Of a stretch of DNA of 64,000 nt, positions 1 through 6,806 are shown in pieces. Source of the stretch: Clostridia bacterium (GTDB taxonomy: Bacteria > Bacillota > Clostridia > Oscillospirales > Acutalibacteraceae); the NCBI GenBank assembly GCA_017461625.1, contig JAFTXJ010000009.1, positions 1 through 64,000 of the forward strand, written 5' to 3'. Under the pieces are notes generated by a model, which was not told where the DNA came from, ran no database searches, and worked only from the letters and a program-made list of their open reading frames with translations. The translations under genes and the position numbers were made by a program. Within the stretch, counting starts at the first letter, position 1, and each line of letters starts with the position of its first letter.

Positions 1-113
1 CCACGGCTCTGTAAACTCCGGAAATCTTAATTTAGGGTACTTTTCAATACCGTTAGTTGAGGATATTTATTTGCCAAAGCCCCTCCGTTAAAATATTAGT
101 GGAGGTGGTCTTT

Positions 114-1061
114 ATGACTGAAAATACACAATACAAGACGCTTGTAAACACTTGGTTAAATCAAAAGAAGCCAATGATTACACCGTCAACACACGCAAAC
201 TTTGTTCTTATTGCAGAGAACCACTTGATTCCGTATTTCGGAAAACGGAAAATAGGCAGTATTTCCGAGACGGATATTCAAAATTACATCGGTTATCTCT
301 ACAATGAAGGACGGTTAGACAAAAACGGTGGTATTACCGTCAAAGGCATACGAGATATAATTCTTGTCTTACGCCTGTCAATGCACTATGCCTATAAGGA
401 ACGGATTATCCCACTTCTTAATTGGGATTTGATTGAGTATCCAAAAGATACAAGTGTAAAAAAAGTGACCTCGCTATCAAAAGACCAAGAGCAGGAACTT
501 ATTCAATGCATCTATATGGACTTGAATCGCCGTACTGCGGGTATTCTGATAGGCTTATTTACAGGTGTCAGAATTGGAGAATTATGCGGATTGCAAATGT
601 CAGATATTTCTTTAGCAGAGAAAACAATAACAATAAATAAAACTGTGCAAAGAATATATGACAAGAAGAAAGGCACTACATACATCAATGTTGGTCCACC
701 TAAGACTAAAACATCCGCAAGAACAATCCCACTACCTACTCTGCTTGTTAATATTATCAAGAAATTTTATACCGATAATCCAAATCATTATTTTTTAACA
801 GGCAAAACAAAACCTACTGAACCGAGAACTTACCGACAGTTTTTCACCCGATTTCTGAAAAGGAACGGGTTGCAACAGGTAAAATTTCACGAAATCCGAC
901 ACACTTTTGCTGTCAGGGCAATTGAGATTCCTGAATTTGATGTAAAGTCGCTTTCTGAAATACTTGGGCATAAAAATGTTTCGTTTACACTTAATGTTTA
1001 CGGCAGTGCAAATATGCAACAAAAGGTTAAGTGTATGAATTTGCTCAATGATTTACTATAA
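114..1061 (+). CDS. Tyrosine recombinase/integrase of a mobile element
   Basis: Site-specific DNA recombinase, 315 aa. An N-terminal SAM-like core-binding domain (about residues 5-110) is followed by the catalytic domain. The catalytic set is visible: R153 in GVRIGE, H259 and R262 in HEIRH, H286 in LGH and the nucleophile Y296 in NVYG. The ATG at 114 follows GGAGGTGG and is preferred to an upstream in-frame ATG at 57 that has no ribosome binding site. Its neighbours are a relaxase fragment and a methyltransferase, so it is probably the integrase of an integrative or mobilizable element that has lost most of its cargo. No att site was identified next to it. Confidence 0.93.
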   Translation: MTENTQYKTLVNTWLNQKKPMITPSTHANFVLIAENHLIPYFGKRKIGSISETDIQNYIGYLYNEGRLDKNGGITVKGIRDIILVLRLSMHYAYKERIIPLLNWDLIEYPKDTSVKKVTSLSKDQEQELIQCIYMDLNRRTAGILIGLFTGVRIGELCGLQMSDISLAEKTITINKTVQRIYDKKKGTTYINVGPPKTKTSARTIPLPTLLVNIIKKFYTDNPNHYFLTGKTKPTEPRTYRQFFTRFLKRNGLQQVKFHEIRHTFAVRAIEIPEFDVKSLSEILGHKNVSFTLNVYGSANMQQKVKCMNLLNDLL

Positions 1062-1075
1062 TTTTCAAAAAACTA

Positions 1076-1104
1076 TTGACAAAAACAAACATTTGTTCTA
1101 TAAT
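1076..1104 (+). promoter_or_regulatory. Consensus sigma-A promoter with LexA-like palindrome in the spacer
   Basis: TTGACA at 1076-1081 and TATAAT at 1099-1104 with a 17-bp spacer: a perfect vegetative promoter. The spacer carries CAAACATTTGTTC (1086-1098), which differs from the Firmicutes SOS core GAAC-N4-GTTC at one core base. It would drive the relaxase remnant. LexA control is an inference. Confidence 0.75.
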
Positions 1105-1188
1105 CATAAGTACAATTAAATAATTACAGAATTGCGTGATTGTGAAAAACAGTTGCTCGAAAATTTTGATACAGGGAGGTGAAAATTT

Positions 1189-1434
1189 ATAGCGATAACA
1201 AAAATTAAAAAGTTAAAAACGGGACTTTCAAAGCTGATTGATTATGCAATGAATCCGTCAAAAACGACTGCCAATAAAATTTTTAATGACGGTATGAAGA
1301 ACGAAGAAGTAGTTTTTGTCAGAGGCATAAACTGCACACCCGAATTTGCAAAAGCACAGATGCAGGATAACATATTAAATTTTCTTAAAAGTTACGTATA
1401 CCTCAAAACATTAGCACCAATAAAGAATTCATGA
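1189..1434 (+). pseudogene. Truncated MobA-type relaxase (N-terminal fragment, ATA in place of start codon)
   Basis: The reading frame begins IAITKIKKLKTGLSKLIDYAMNPSK, which matches the N-terminus typical of Firmicutes relaxases (DNA-nicking mobilization proteins). The expected start is at 1189-1191, placed correctly after AGGGAGGT (1173-1180), but it reads ATA. Relaxase-like sequence continues through FVRGINC to about nucleotide 1365, then changes to unrelated residues and stops at 1434. Full relaxases are usually several hundred residues, so only about 60 remain. A later in-frame ATG at 1249 lacks a ribosome binding site. I read this as a dead remnant cut off by a junction near 1367-1390. 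Confidence 0.72.
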
Positions 1435-1904
1435 ACAATACTGTTGCCGGGACAAGAGAAAAAGTGTTCTCGAAATGGATAAATTATGAAATATCAGATG
1501 ATGCAGAATATTTAAGAATTAAACACAAATGTTCCATGACCGCCGGCAAAAAGGTTTGCGACATAATTAATTCAGAGTTTTCGCCCGAAAATGTTTTTGA
1601 TTTTTTTCAGATATATCCCTTTGAGTATTATTATGCAAAAACTACTCCTACAGAAACGACTATTTTAAGAGTGCCTGCACAAGCTGATTTTGATGATGTT
1701 ATTGAATTCAAAGGCTGTACATATGATGTCCCTTCATCACAGTTAAACATTATAAGCACCTTTGAAAATATTAACACTGGCAAAACGCTTCAATTTAGAA
1801 ATGAATGTAGATTTTCCCATGGTCAGTTTAATGGAACTCCTGAAGCAAAAATGTATGTTGTCCGTAATACCCCTTTAACCGAAATATATGAACCGATAGA
1901 ATGA
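1431..1904 (+). CDS. Hypothetical protein, probably the C-terminal remnant of a larger protein beside a DNA methyltransferase
   Basis: 157 aa with no signal peptide or membrane segment. The frame stays open upstream of the ATG to 1389, reading plausible protein (RIPQNISTNKEF), so the ATG at 1431 is probably internal and the true N-terminus lost at the relaxase junction. It overlaps the relaxase-fragment stop (ATGA) and has no clear ribosome binding site. A conserved-looking patch ends the protein (FRNECRFSHGQFNGTPEAK). Lying tail-to-tail with an m5C methyltransferase, it may be the broken restriction endonuclease of a type II system. That is an inference from position, not from a recognised motif. 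Confidence 0.5.
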   Translation: MNNTVAGTREKVFSKWINYEISDDAEYLRIKHKCSMTAGKKVCDIINSEFSPENVFDFFQIYPFEYYYAKTTPTETTILRVPAQADFDDVIEFKGCTYDVPSSQLNIISTFENINTGKTLQFRNECRFSHGQFNGTPEAKMYVVRNTPLTEIYEPIE

Positions 1905-1908
1905 CAAA

Positions 1909-1935
1909 ACAGCTCGTCAATTAATGACGAGCTGT
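1909..1935. terminator. Bidirectional hairpin between convergent genes
   Basis: ACAGCTCGTCA (1909-1919) pairs perfectly with TGACGAGCTGT (1925-1935), loop of 5 nt. It sits between the convergent 1904 and 1948 gene ends. Confidence 0.8.
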
Positions 1936-1947
1936 TCTATGTTGCTA

Positions 1948-3246
1948 TTATATAAAATAGTCATTCCATTTTTCTGACAAGTGCATTGCAATGTTATATG
2001 CCAATACACAAGGAACGGCATTTCCTATTATTTTATATGCATTACTAGAGTTGACAGAAGCGTTCTCAAACGTTTTTGGTATAATAAATTGATAGTCATC
2101 AGGAAAGGTTTGAATACGAGCACATTCTCGAATAGTTAACCTTCTTTCGGATAAGCCTATTTTTAACTCTTCCGTATGTTGACCGCCATTTTCAGCGCTC
2201 AATCTTCTGAACTCAATATTTCCATGATGTTCGGAACGGATGGTAGGAGCAATTGAATCCATTTTTACTTCCGTTTGCCCCTGACAATGCTTCCCCATAA
2301 ATTTCGCTTTCGAATATTTTTGCTGCGATATGTCCTTAGACTCATGTGGCTCAACAAGGTCTATAAAAGCCTCCGTACAAGTAACATATCTTTCCAAACT
2401 ATTGTCCTTGTTTGAATGTGTTTGCGGCGGATATGGATCATAATAATCAGGAATGGTGTTTTGGGACAATGCTTCAAGAGCTTCAGGTTTTAACGAATTC
2501 TTTTTAAAACCGAAGAAAATGACTCTTTCTCGGGATTGTGGAACACCATAATCGGCAGCGTGTAATACTCTTGCCGGTACAACTAAATACCCACCATTTG
2601 CGGCGTCTGCAAAATCACTTTCTATTATTTCCTTTACATCCTCAAGATTCGTTAATCCTTTAACATTCTCAGCAATAAACATCTTTGGTTGTGTTAACGA
2701 AATAACTTCACGCATCCAAATGTATAGTTGTCCTCTATTTTCTACAGAAGGTTCGTCTGCTGAAATTCTTTCTCCATTATGACTTTTTTGTGAATTAAAT
2801 CCTTGTCTTTTACCTGCAATAGAAAAATCCTGACATGGAAAGCCCCCGGTAACAACATCTATATTATCAGGAAATACCTTTTTTCCGTTTTGTGCAATCT
2901 TAACCAAATCTACTATACTTTCAATATGATATATGCGATTTGAATGCTCGTTTCTTTTTTGAAAATAAGAAACCCATGCTGCTTTTGCGTCAGGTCTAAT
3001 ATCGTTTGCAAAAACCGTTTTAAATCCTGTGGGGGCAACTTTAACATATTTTTCATTTTCTTCAGTTACCCATGTGGGATGAATGCTGGTGTTTATAGAG
3101 CGTTTCAAACAAGTGAAATCACCTTCAAAACCGATATCCATTCCACCACAACCACTAAATAGTGATAAAACCCTCAACGATCCATCGTCTACATATTCAA
3201 TAGGTTCTTCATCAAAAAAAGAATCAAATAACGTTAACTGTTCCAT
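1948..3246 (-). CDS. DNA (cytosine-5-)-methyltransferase, type II
   Basis: Transfers methyl groups from S-adenosylmethionine to C5 of cytosine in a specific DNA site. 432 aa, complete. Motif I FSGCGG is at residues 30-35, motif IV PCQ at 137-139 with catalytic C138, motif VI ENV at 193-195, motif VIII QSRER at 237-241, and motif X GNAVPC lies near the C-terminus. The target recognition domain lies between motifs VIII and IX. The start codon overlaps the stop of the upstream XRE gene by one base (TAATG), so the two are co-transcribed and probably translationally coupled. No intact restriction enzyme lies beside it, so it may be an orphan methylase or the survivor of a decayed restriction-modification system. 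Confidence 0.96.
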   Translation of the reverse strand: MEQLTLFDSFFDEEPIEYVDDGSLRVLSLFSGCGGMDIGFEGDFTCLKRSINTSIHPTWVTEENEKYVKVAPTGFKTVFANDIRPDAKAAWVSYFQKRNEHSNRIYHIESIVDLVKIAQNGKKVFPDNIDVVTGGFPCQDFSIAGKRQGFNSQKSHNGERISADEPSVENRGQLYIWMREVISLTQPKMFIAENVKGLTNLEDVKEIIESDFADAANGGYLVVPARVLHAADYGVPQSRERVIFFGFKKNSLKPEALEALSQNTIPDYYDPYPPQTHSNKDNSLERYVTCTEAFIDLVEPHESKDISQQKYSKAKFMGKHCQGQTEVKMDSIAPTIRSEHHGNIEFRRLSAENGGQHTEELKIGLSERRLTIRECARIQTFPDDYQFIIPKTFENASVNSSNAYKIIGNAVPCVLAYNIAMHLSEKWNDYFI

Positions 3247-3476
3247 TAATTTTTCACCTCGTTGGAAATATTATCGTCATTGTAAACCAAAATGTCCTGC
3301 GTATTGCAATTAAACAATTCGCACAACTTGTTCAATGTTTCGAAATTAATGGCAGTTTGTTTTTCATGATACAAAAACGATACGGTGTTGCGAGCTAAAC
3401 CTGTTTTATTACATACATCTTGTATAGTCATTTTATGTTTACCCATCAAGGTGGATAAATTACATTTGATTGACAT
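3246..3476 (-). CDS. Small XRE/Cro-like regulator coupled to the methyltransferase
   Basis: 76-aa helix-turn-helix protein made almost entirely of a Cro/CI domain: NLSTLMGKHKMTIQDV (helices 1-2), TGLARNTVSFLYH (recognition helix) and the terminal FNCNTQDILVY common to this subfamily. The start at 3476 follows AGGTGAG; a longer frame to 3524 runs back through the promoter and is rejected. It is the first gene of a two-gene operon with the methylase, as are controller proteins of type II restriction-modification loci. Its likely job is autoregulation, possibly through the CTAATCA inverted repeat upstream. Confidence 0.85.
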   Translation of the reverse strand: MSIKCNLSTLMGKHKMTIQDVCNKTGLARNTVSFLYHEKQTAINFETLNKLCELFNCNTQDILVYNDDNISNEVKN

Positions 3477-3495
3477 TAAACTCACCTCTATAGAT

Positions 3496-3580
3496 AGGAT
3501 ATCATATTTCTCATGAAAAGTCAAGTTAAAACGCTTAGATTCCTAATCATAATAATTATATTTCTAATCATTTTGATTAG
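3496..3580 (-). promoter_or_regulatory. Promoter and inverted-repeat operator candidate of the XRE-methylase operon
   Basis: Minus-strand -35 TTGACT (3519-3524) and -10 TATCCT (3496-3501) with a 17-bp spacer. Upstream, CTAATCA (3564-3570) and TGATTAG (3574-3580) form an inverted repeat, and a further CTAATCA lies at 3543-3549. These are candidate binding sites for the 76-aa regulator. Confidence 0.6.
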
Positions 3581-3800
3581 TTTTTAGATTTTGCATAGAA
3601 ATATAGTATAACACCAATCAAACGTTAAGAATTAGCTTTAACAAATGCAAATTTTTGCCGTTCACAATAATTTATCAATTGCCGTGTCTACTTATAATAG
3701 GTGCGGTGATTTTGTCTTTTTGGGGACTTGACTTTTCGGAAATTTTGAGCATCTTTATTAAACCAAGCCGCAGGGCTAATATTTAGAAAGAGGTGCTTTT
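3581..3800. other. AT-rich intergenic stretch, remnant of mobile element
   Basis: No ORF or RNA gene seen. A loose TATAAT at about 3693 could be part of a promoter for the small gene at 3801. The sequence just before 3801 has a ribosome binding site (AAAGAGGTG). Confidence 0.4.
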
Positions 3801-3995
3801 ATGAAAATCCAAAAGCCATTACCGGGGATGGCCCTCGAAGAAACCGAAAGACAGCTCCACTATATGAACGCTGTCATTATGTTCAAGGTGATGCACTCTC
3901 GTGGTATCATCAATGAAAAGGAACTGCATTTATGCAAGGAGGAGATGCTGAAAAAGTACAATCCGCCCCTTGATCCGTACAAAGATGAGGTGTAA
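3801..3995 (+). CDS. Small SHOCT-like protein of mobile elements
   Basis: 64 aa, start ATG after AAAGAGGTG. The C-terminal half (MFKVMHSRGIINEKELHLCKEEMLKKYNP) resembles the short helical SHOCT-type proteins often found upstream of recombinase genes in Clostridia elements. No recombinase follows here; the gene is followed by 31-bp repeats and a terminator. Its function is unknown, and I take it as a leftover of a transposon. Confidence 0.6.
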   Translation: MKIQKPLPGMALEETERQLHYMNAVIMFKVMHSRGIINEKELHLCKEEMLKKYNPPLDPYKDEV

Positions 3996-4014
3996 AAATG
4001 GCTCGATTTTTGCA

Positions 4015-4088
4015 TTTGACCCCCCTTGGGCCGAAAAACGGCATTTTTGACCCCCCTAACCTCAAAAACCGAGAGATTTGACCCCCCT
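4015..4088. repeat. Three 31-bp-spaced copies of TTTGACCCCCCT
   Basis: TTTGACCCCCCT occurs at 4015-4026, 4046-4057 and 4077-4088, exactly 31 bp apart, with AT-rich variable sequence between. Multiple short repeats with a GGGGTCAAA core are typical of IS21-family ends, so this may be one end of a lost insertion sequence. No istA/istB remains are in the window. Confidence 0.7.
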
Positions 4089-4124
4089 CCCGATTTTTGT
4101 ATCAAAATTAGCCGTCATCTTCAT

Positions 4125-4162
4125 AGACCGTAATGTCGAAATGCATTACGGTCTTTTGTTTT
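4125..4162 (+). terminator. Intrinsic terminator
   Basis: AGACCGTAATG (4125-4135) pairs perfectly with CATTACGGTCT (4144-4154), followed by TTTGTTTT on the plus strand. It insulates the mobile remnant from the convergent polymerase gene. Confidence 0.8.
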
Positions 4163-4169
4163 GCAAAAA

Positions 4170-5414
4170 TTATTTATGCATCTGTCCCGGCAAAGTTATA
4201 TCGTTGGTCTGATTCATTGGGGCTTTCACCTCTTCAAGCAAGGCAGCGGAGTGAACAGCTTTGTTACCAAAGCGTTGACGAAGAACTTCCACTGCGTTAT
4301 CAAGCTTTTCTATTTTTTCAATTTTTTTCACATCGTTGAACATATCCACTTGAAAAGCTTCGTCTGCAGGGCGAAGGTCAATCGCTCTCACGGTTACGGC
4401 TCTGACCTTGATTTTTTCAGGCAAATTGTCGTCAAACAGCTTTCTTCCCGTGCGAGCAATTATATCCGCACTCTGGGTGGGAAAAGGTGTTTTACATTGA
4501 TATTGCTTAACGCTGAGATTGTTATCTTTAATTGAAATCTGCACTCCGCAAGCGGAAAGGTTGTGAGCCTTAAGCTTGTGGCCGATATCCTGACTCATTT
4601 CAAGCATAACGAGCCACACTTCCTTTTCAGTAGTCAAATCTTCCTTGCAGGTTATACCGTGACCAATTGATTTCACTTCAGATTTATAATCCTTGTGCAT
4701 CACCTTGGAAGTATCTGTTCCGTTGGCGAAGTGCCAAAGCTGCTCCCCTTTCACACCAAACCAGCTTTTTAAAAGCTCGGGATTTGTTGCCGCCAGCTGA
4801 CCGATTGTGTGCACACCATAAAAATTCAGCTTCTGCACTGTTGAACGACCAACATACAGAAGCTCGTTCACAGGCAAGGGCCACACTTTTTCTTTATAAT
4901 CTTCAATGCTGATTTCGGTAACGGCATCGGGCTTTTTCATATCAGAGCCGAGCTTAGCAAAAATCTTGTTAAAAGAAACACCGACGCTCACCGTAAGACC
5001 CAATTCCTCTTTCATTTCACGGCGGATTCGTTGAGCAATATCTACCCCTGAGCCAAACAACATACCGCTGTCGGTAACGTCAAGCCAGCACTCATCCATA
5101 CCGAACGGCTCAACCAAATCGGTATATCTGCAATAAATTTCTCTTGCAAGCTTGGAGTATTTCATATACTGCTCAAAATGAGGCTCAACCATAATCAGAT
5201 CAGGACAAAGACGCTTTGCCTCCCAATTGACCATAGCTGTTTTAACCCCGCACTTTTTTGCAAGCTCACTCTTTGCGAGAACGATGCCGTGGCGGTTTTC
5301 GGTGCTTCCGCAAACAGCAACGGGCTTACCTCTTAATTCAGGATTGAGCATAATTTCAACCGAAGCATAAAAGCTGTTAAGGTCACTGTGTAAAATTACA
5401 GGTGTTTTTTTCAT
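4170..5414 (-). CDS. Y-family (DinB/UmuC-type) DNA polymerase
   Basis: Error-prone translesion polymerase, 414 aa. The palm begins ILHSDLNSFYASVE (first catalytic Asp) and continues with the steric and second metal-site regions around VEPFGMDECWLDVT (second acidic pair). A helix-hairpin-helix region (LLYVGRSTVQKLNFYGVHTIGQL) and the little-finger domain follow. The ATG at 5414 follows TAGGAAC; the open frame to 5519 covers the promoter and is not used. It is divergent from the XRE-ImmA operon, and both promoters sit in the same 105 bp, so the pair is probably co-regulated. It is closer to the Firmicutes DinB/UmuC group than to Pol IV proper. Confidence 0.93.
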   Translation of the reverse strand: MKKTPVILHSDLNSFYASVEIMLNPELRGKPVAVCGSTENRHGIVLAKSELAKKCGVKTAMVNWEAKRLCPDLIMVEPHFEQYMKYSKLAREIYCRYTDLVEPFGMDECWLDVTDSGMLFGSGVDIAQRIRREMKEELGLTVSVGVSFNKIFAKLGSDMKKPDAVTEISIEDYKEKVWPLPVNELLYVGRSTVQKLNFYGVHTIGQLAATNPELLKSWFGVKGEQLWHFANGTDTSKVMHKDYKSEVKSIGHGITCKEDLTTEKEVWLVMLEMSQDIGHKLKAHNLSACGVQISIKDNNLSVKQYQCKTPFPTQSADIIARTGRKLFDDNLPEKIKVRAVTVRAIDLRPADEAFQVDMFNDVKKIEKIEKLDNAVEVLRQRFGNKAVHSAALLEEVKAPMNQTNDITLPGQMHK

Positions 5415-5545
5415 AAAGTTCCTAAACTTCCTATTGACAATAATTAAATTTCGTTTTATAATGGTGTAAAACTTCCTAAACTTCGTGTTTATTGTATCAT
5501 CTGTTGCGAAGTTTGTCAACGATAATTTTTGAAAGGAGAGGTCTT
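5415..5545. promoter_or_regulatory. Divergent promoters with shared AAACTTC half-sites
   Basis: Plus strand: TTGACA 5434-5439, 17 bp, TATAAT 5457-5462, driving the XRE operon. Minus strand: TTGACA 5514-5519, 17 bp, TACAAT 5491-5496, driving the polymerase. The heptamer AAACTTC occurs at 5424-5430, 5469-5475 and 5478-5484, and inverted at 5508-5514, next to the minus -35. These sites would let one repressor cover both promoters. Promoters are seen directly; repressor binding is inferred. Confidence 0.75.
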
Positions 5546-5977
5546 ATGAAAGATTTTTCTCAAAAAGTGAGAGAGGCAAGAACTCTTTTAAAATTAAATC
5601 AGGAGGAATTAGGCAAGCTGGTCGGTGTGTCAACAAGGGCTGTTGTTGCCTATGAAACTACCGCCACCAAGCCGAGAGCATCCACCCTTCGCAAGCTTGC
5701 AGAAACATTACAGGTATCGGTGGATTATCTTACTAATGATAAAATCGATGACCCGTTATACGGCATTGAAAAGCAACCCTTTGTTGAGGAAGCAAGAAAT
5801 CTCTACGGTGACAAGGCGGCAAGAGAAATTGACTTTTTAATGGAACGCAATGCCGCACTTTTTGCAGGGGGCGAAATTTCGCAGGACGCAAAAGATGCTT
5901 ATTTTGAAGCGGTTATGCAGGCTTATCTTGAATGTAAAAACAAAGCCAAGCAGACTTACGGCAAAAAGGCTGAATAA
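5546..5977 (+). CDS. XRE-family repressor of the polymerase/ImmA module
   Basis: 143 aa. The N-terminal helix-turn-helix (residues 4-60) has the classic QEELGKLVGVSTRAVVAYETT and PRASTLRKLAETLQVSVDYL helices. A C-terminal acidic and helical region of about 80 residues could form the dimer or protease-recognised part. The start at 5546 follows GAAAGGAGAGG. It is 12 bp upstream of an ImmA-like protease gene, as in ImmR/ImmA and DdrO/IrrE pairs, where the protease cleaves the repressor. It is likely to repress itself and the divergent polymerase through the AAACTTC sites. Confidence 0.88.
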   Translation: MKDFSQKVREARTLLKLNQEELGKLVGVSTRAVVAYETTATKPRASTLRKLAETLQVSVDYLTNDKIDDPLYGIEKQPFVEEARNLYGDKAAREIDFLMERNAALFAGGEISQDAKDAYFEAVMQAYLECKNKAKQTYGKKAE

Positions 5978-5989
5978 AGAGGGATTTTT

Positions 5990-6526
5990 ATGGCTGATTT
6001 TAATTATATATGCTCCTTAGTTGAAAATATACGGAGCAAATATGACCAAAATAATCCGTTCAGGCTTTGCGATGAAATGGGAATCATTACCCTTTTTGCA
6101 CCTATGGGCGACTCCCCTGTTGCCTGCAAAGGATTTTTTCTGACACAGAGCAGAATAAAAAGTATAACTATCAACAGCGATTTATCAGAAGATTTTCAGC
6201 GAATCATCTGTGCCCACGAGCTTGGTCACGCAATGCTTCACAGGGACCGAAGCGGAGTGAATGCATTTCACGATTTTTCATTTTTTGACGGTGTTGACAG
6301 GCTTGAATATGAAGCAAATATTTTTGCAGCAGAGTTTCTTCTTCCTGACGATGAAGTGCTGAAAATTCTCAATGACGACCTTTCGTTTTTTCAGGCGGCA
6401 GCTAAGCTTTATGTGCCCGCAGAGCTGCTGGATTTTAAATTCCGCACACTTAAATGGAAAGGCTACAAGGTGATTGAGCCTCCCCTTAACGCAACAGGTA
6501 ATTTTTTAAAAAAAGTTCACGAATAG
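5990..6526 (+). CDS. ImmA/IrrE-family metallo-endopeptidase
   Basis: 178-aa zinc protease. The HExxH motif is H76-E77-L-G-H80 within ICAHELGHAMLH, and the glutamate-bearing EYEANIFAAEFLLP helix supplies the third ligand region, as in COG2856. There is no signal peptide, so it acts in the cytoplasm. Family members cut a cognate XRE repressor after a stress signal (ImmR in ICEBs1, DdrO in Deinococcus). Here the XRE gene is immediately upstream. No transfer functions are coded in this operon, which suggests a stress-response rather than a conjugation role. Confidence 0.93.
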   Translation: MADFNYICSLVENIRSKYDQNNPFRLCDEMGIITLFAPMGDSPVACKGFFLTQSRIKSITINSDLSEDFQRIICAHELGHAMLHRDRSGVNAFHDFSFFDGVDRLEYEANIFAAEFLLPDDEVLKILNDDLSFFQAAAKLYVPAELLDFKFRTLKWKGYKVIEPPLNATGNFLKKVHE

Positions 6527-6527
6527 G

Positions 6528-6806
6528 ATGAGGATATTGGAAAACAGAATTTATGTTTCGGTGGATGTTTGTTTTGACATCTACGGTCAGATGATACCCA
6601 CAAATATTAAATGGGAAGACGGATCAGTCTACCCCATTGACAAGGTAACGGACATCCGCCAGGCTTCCGCCGCAAAAGCAGGCGGCCAGGGTGACAGATA
6701 CACAGTTATGATTGCAGGAAGGGAAAAGTATCTGTTTTTTGAGCGTTCCTGTGCACGAAACGGCAACATTCTCGGAAGTTGGTTTGTGGAGAGGAAAGCC
6801 GTATGA
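6528..6806 (+). CDS. Small beta-rich protein of the polymerase/XRE/ImmA operon
   Basis: 92 aa, unknown function. It begins one base after the ImmA stop codon and its own stop overlaps the next start (ATGA), so it is translationally coupled on both sides. The pattern of alternating hydrophobic residues, KWEDGSVYPIDKV and RYTVMIAGREKYLFFE suggests a small beta-barrel. Similar short proteins accompany polymerase genes in Firmicutes; I do not recognise a named family. It could be a partner of the polymerase or a ligand-binding partner of the protease. Confidence 0.7.
   Translation: MRILENRIYVSVDVCFDIYGQMIPTNIKWEDGSVYPIDKVTDIRQASAAKAGGQGDRYTVMIAGREKYLFFERSCARNGNILGSWFVERKAV

Noticed and set aside
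3477-3524. Longer start of the small XRE regulator
   Set aside because: It overlaps the -10 and -35 boxes of its own promoter.
4015-4088. CRISPR array
   Set aside because: Only three 12-bp repeats with short AT-rich gaps and no cas genes.
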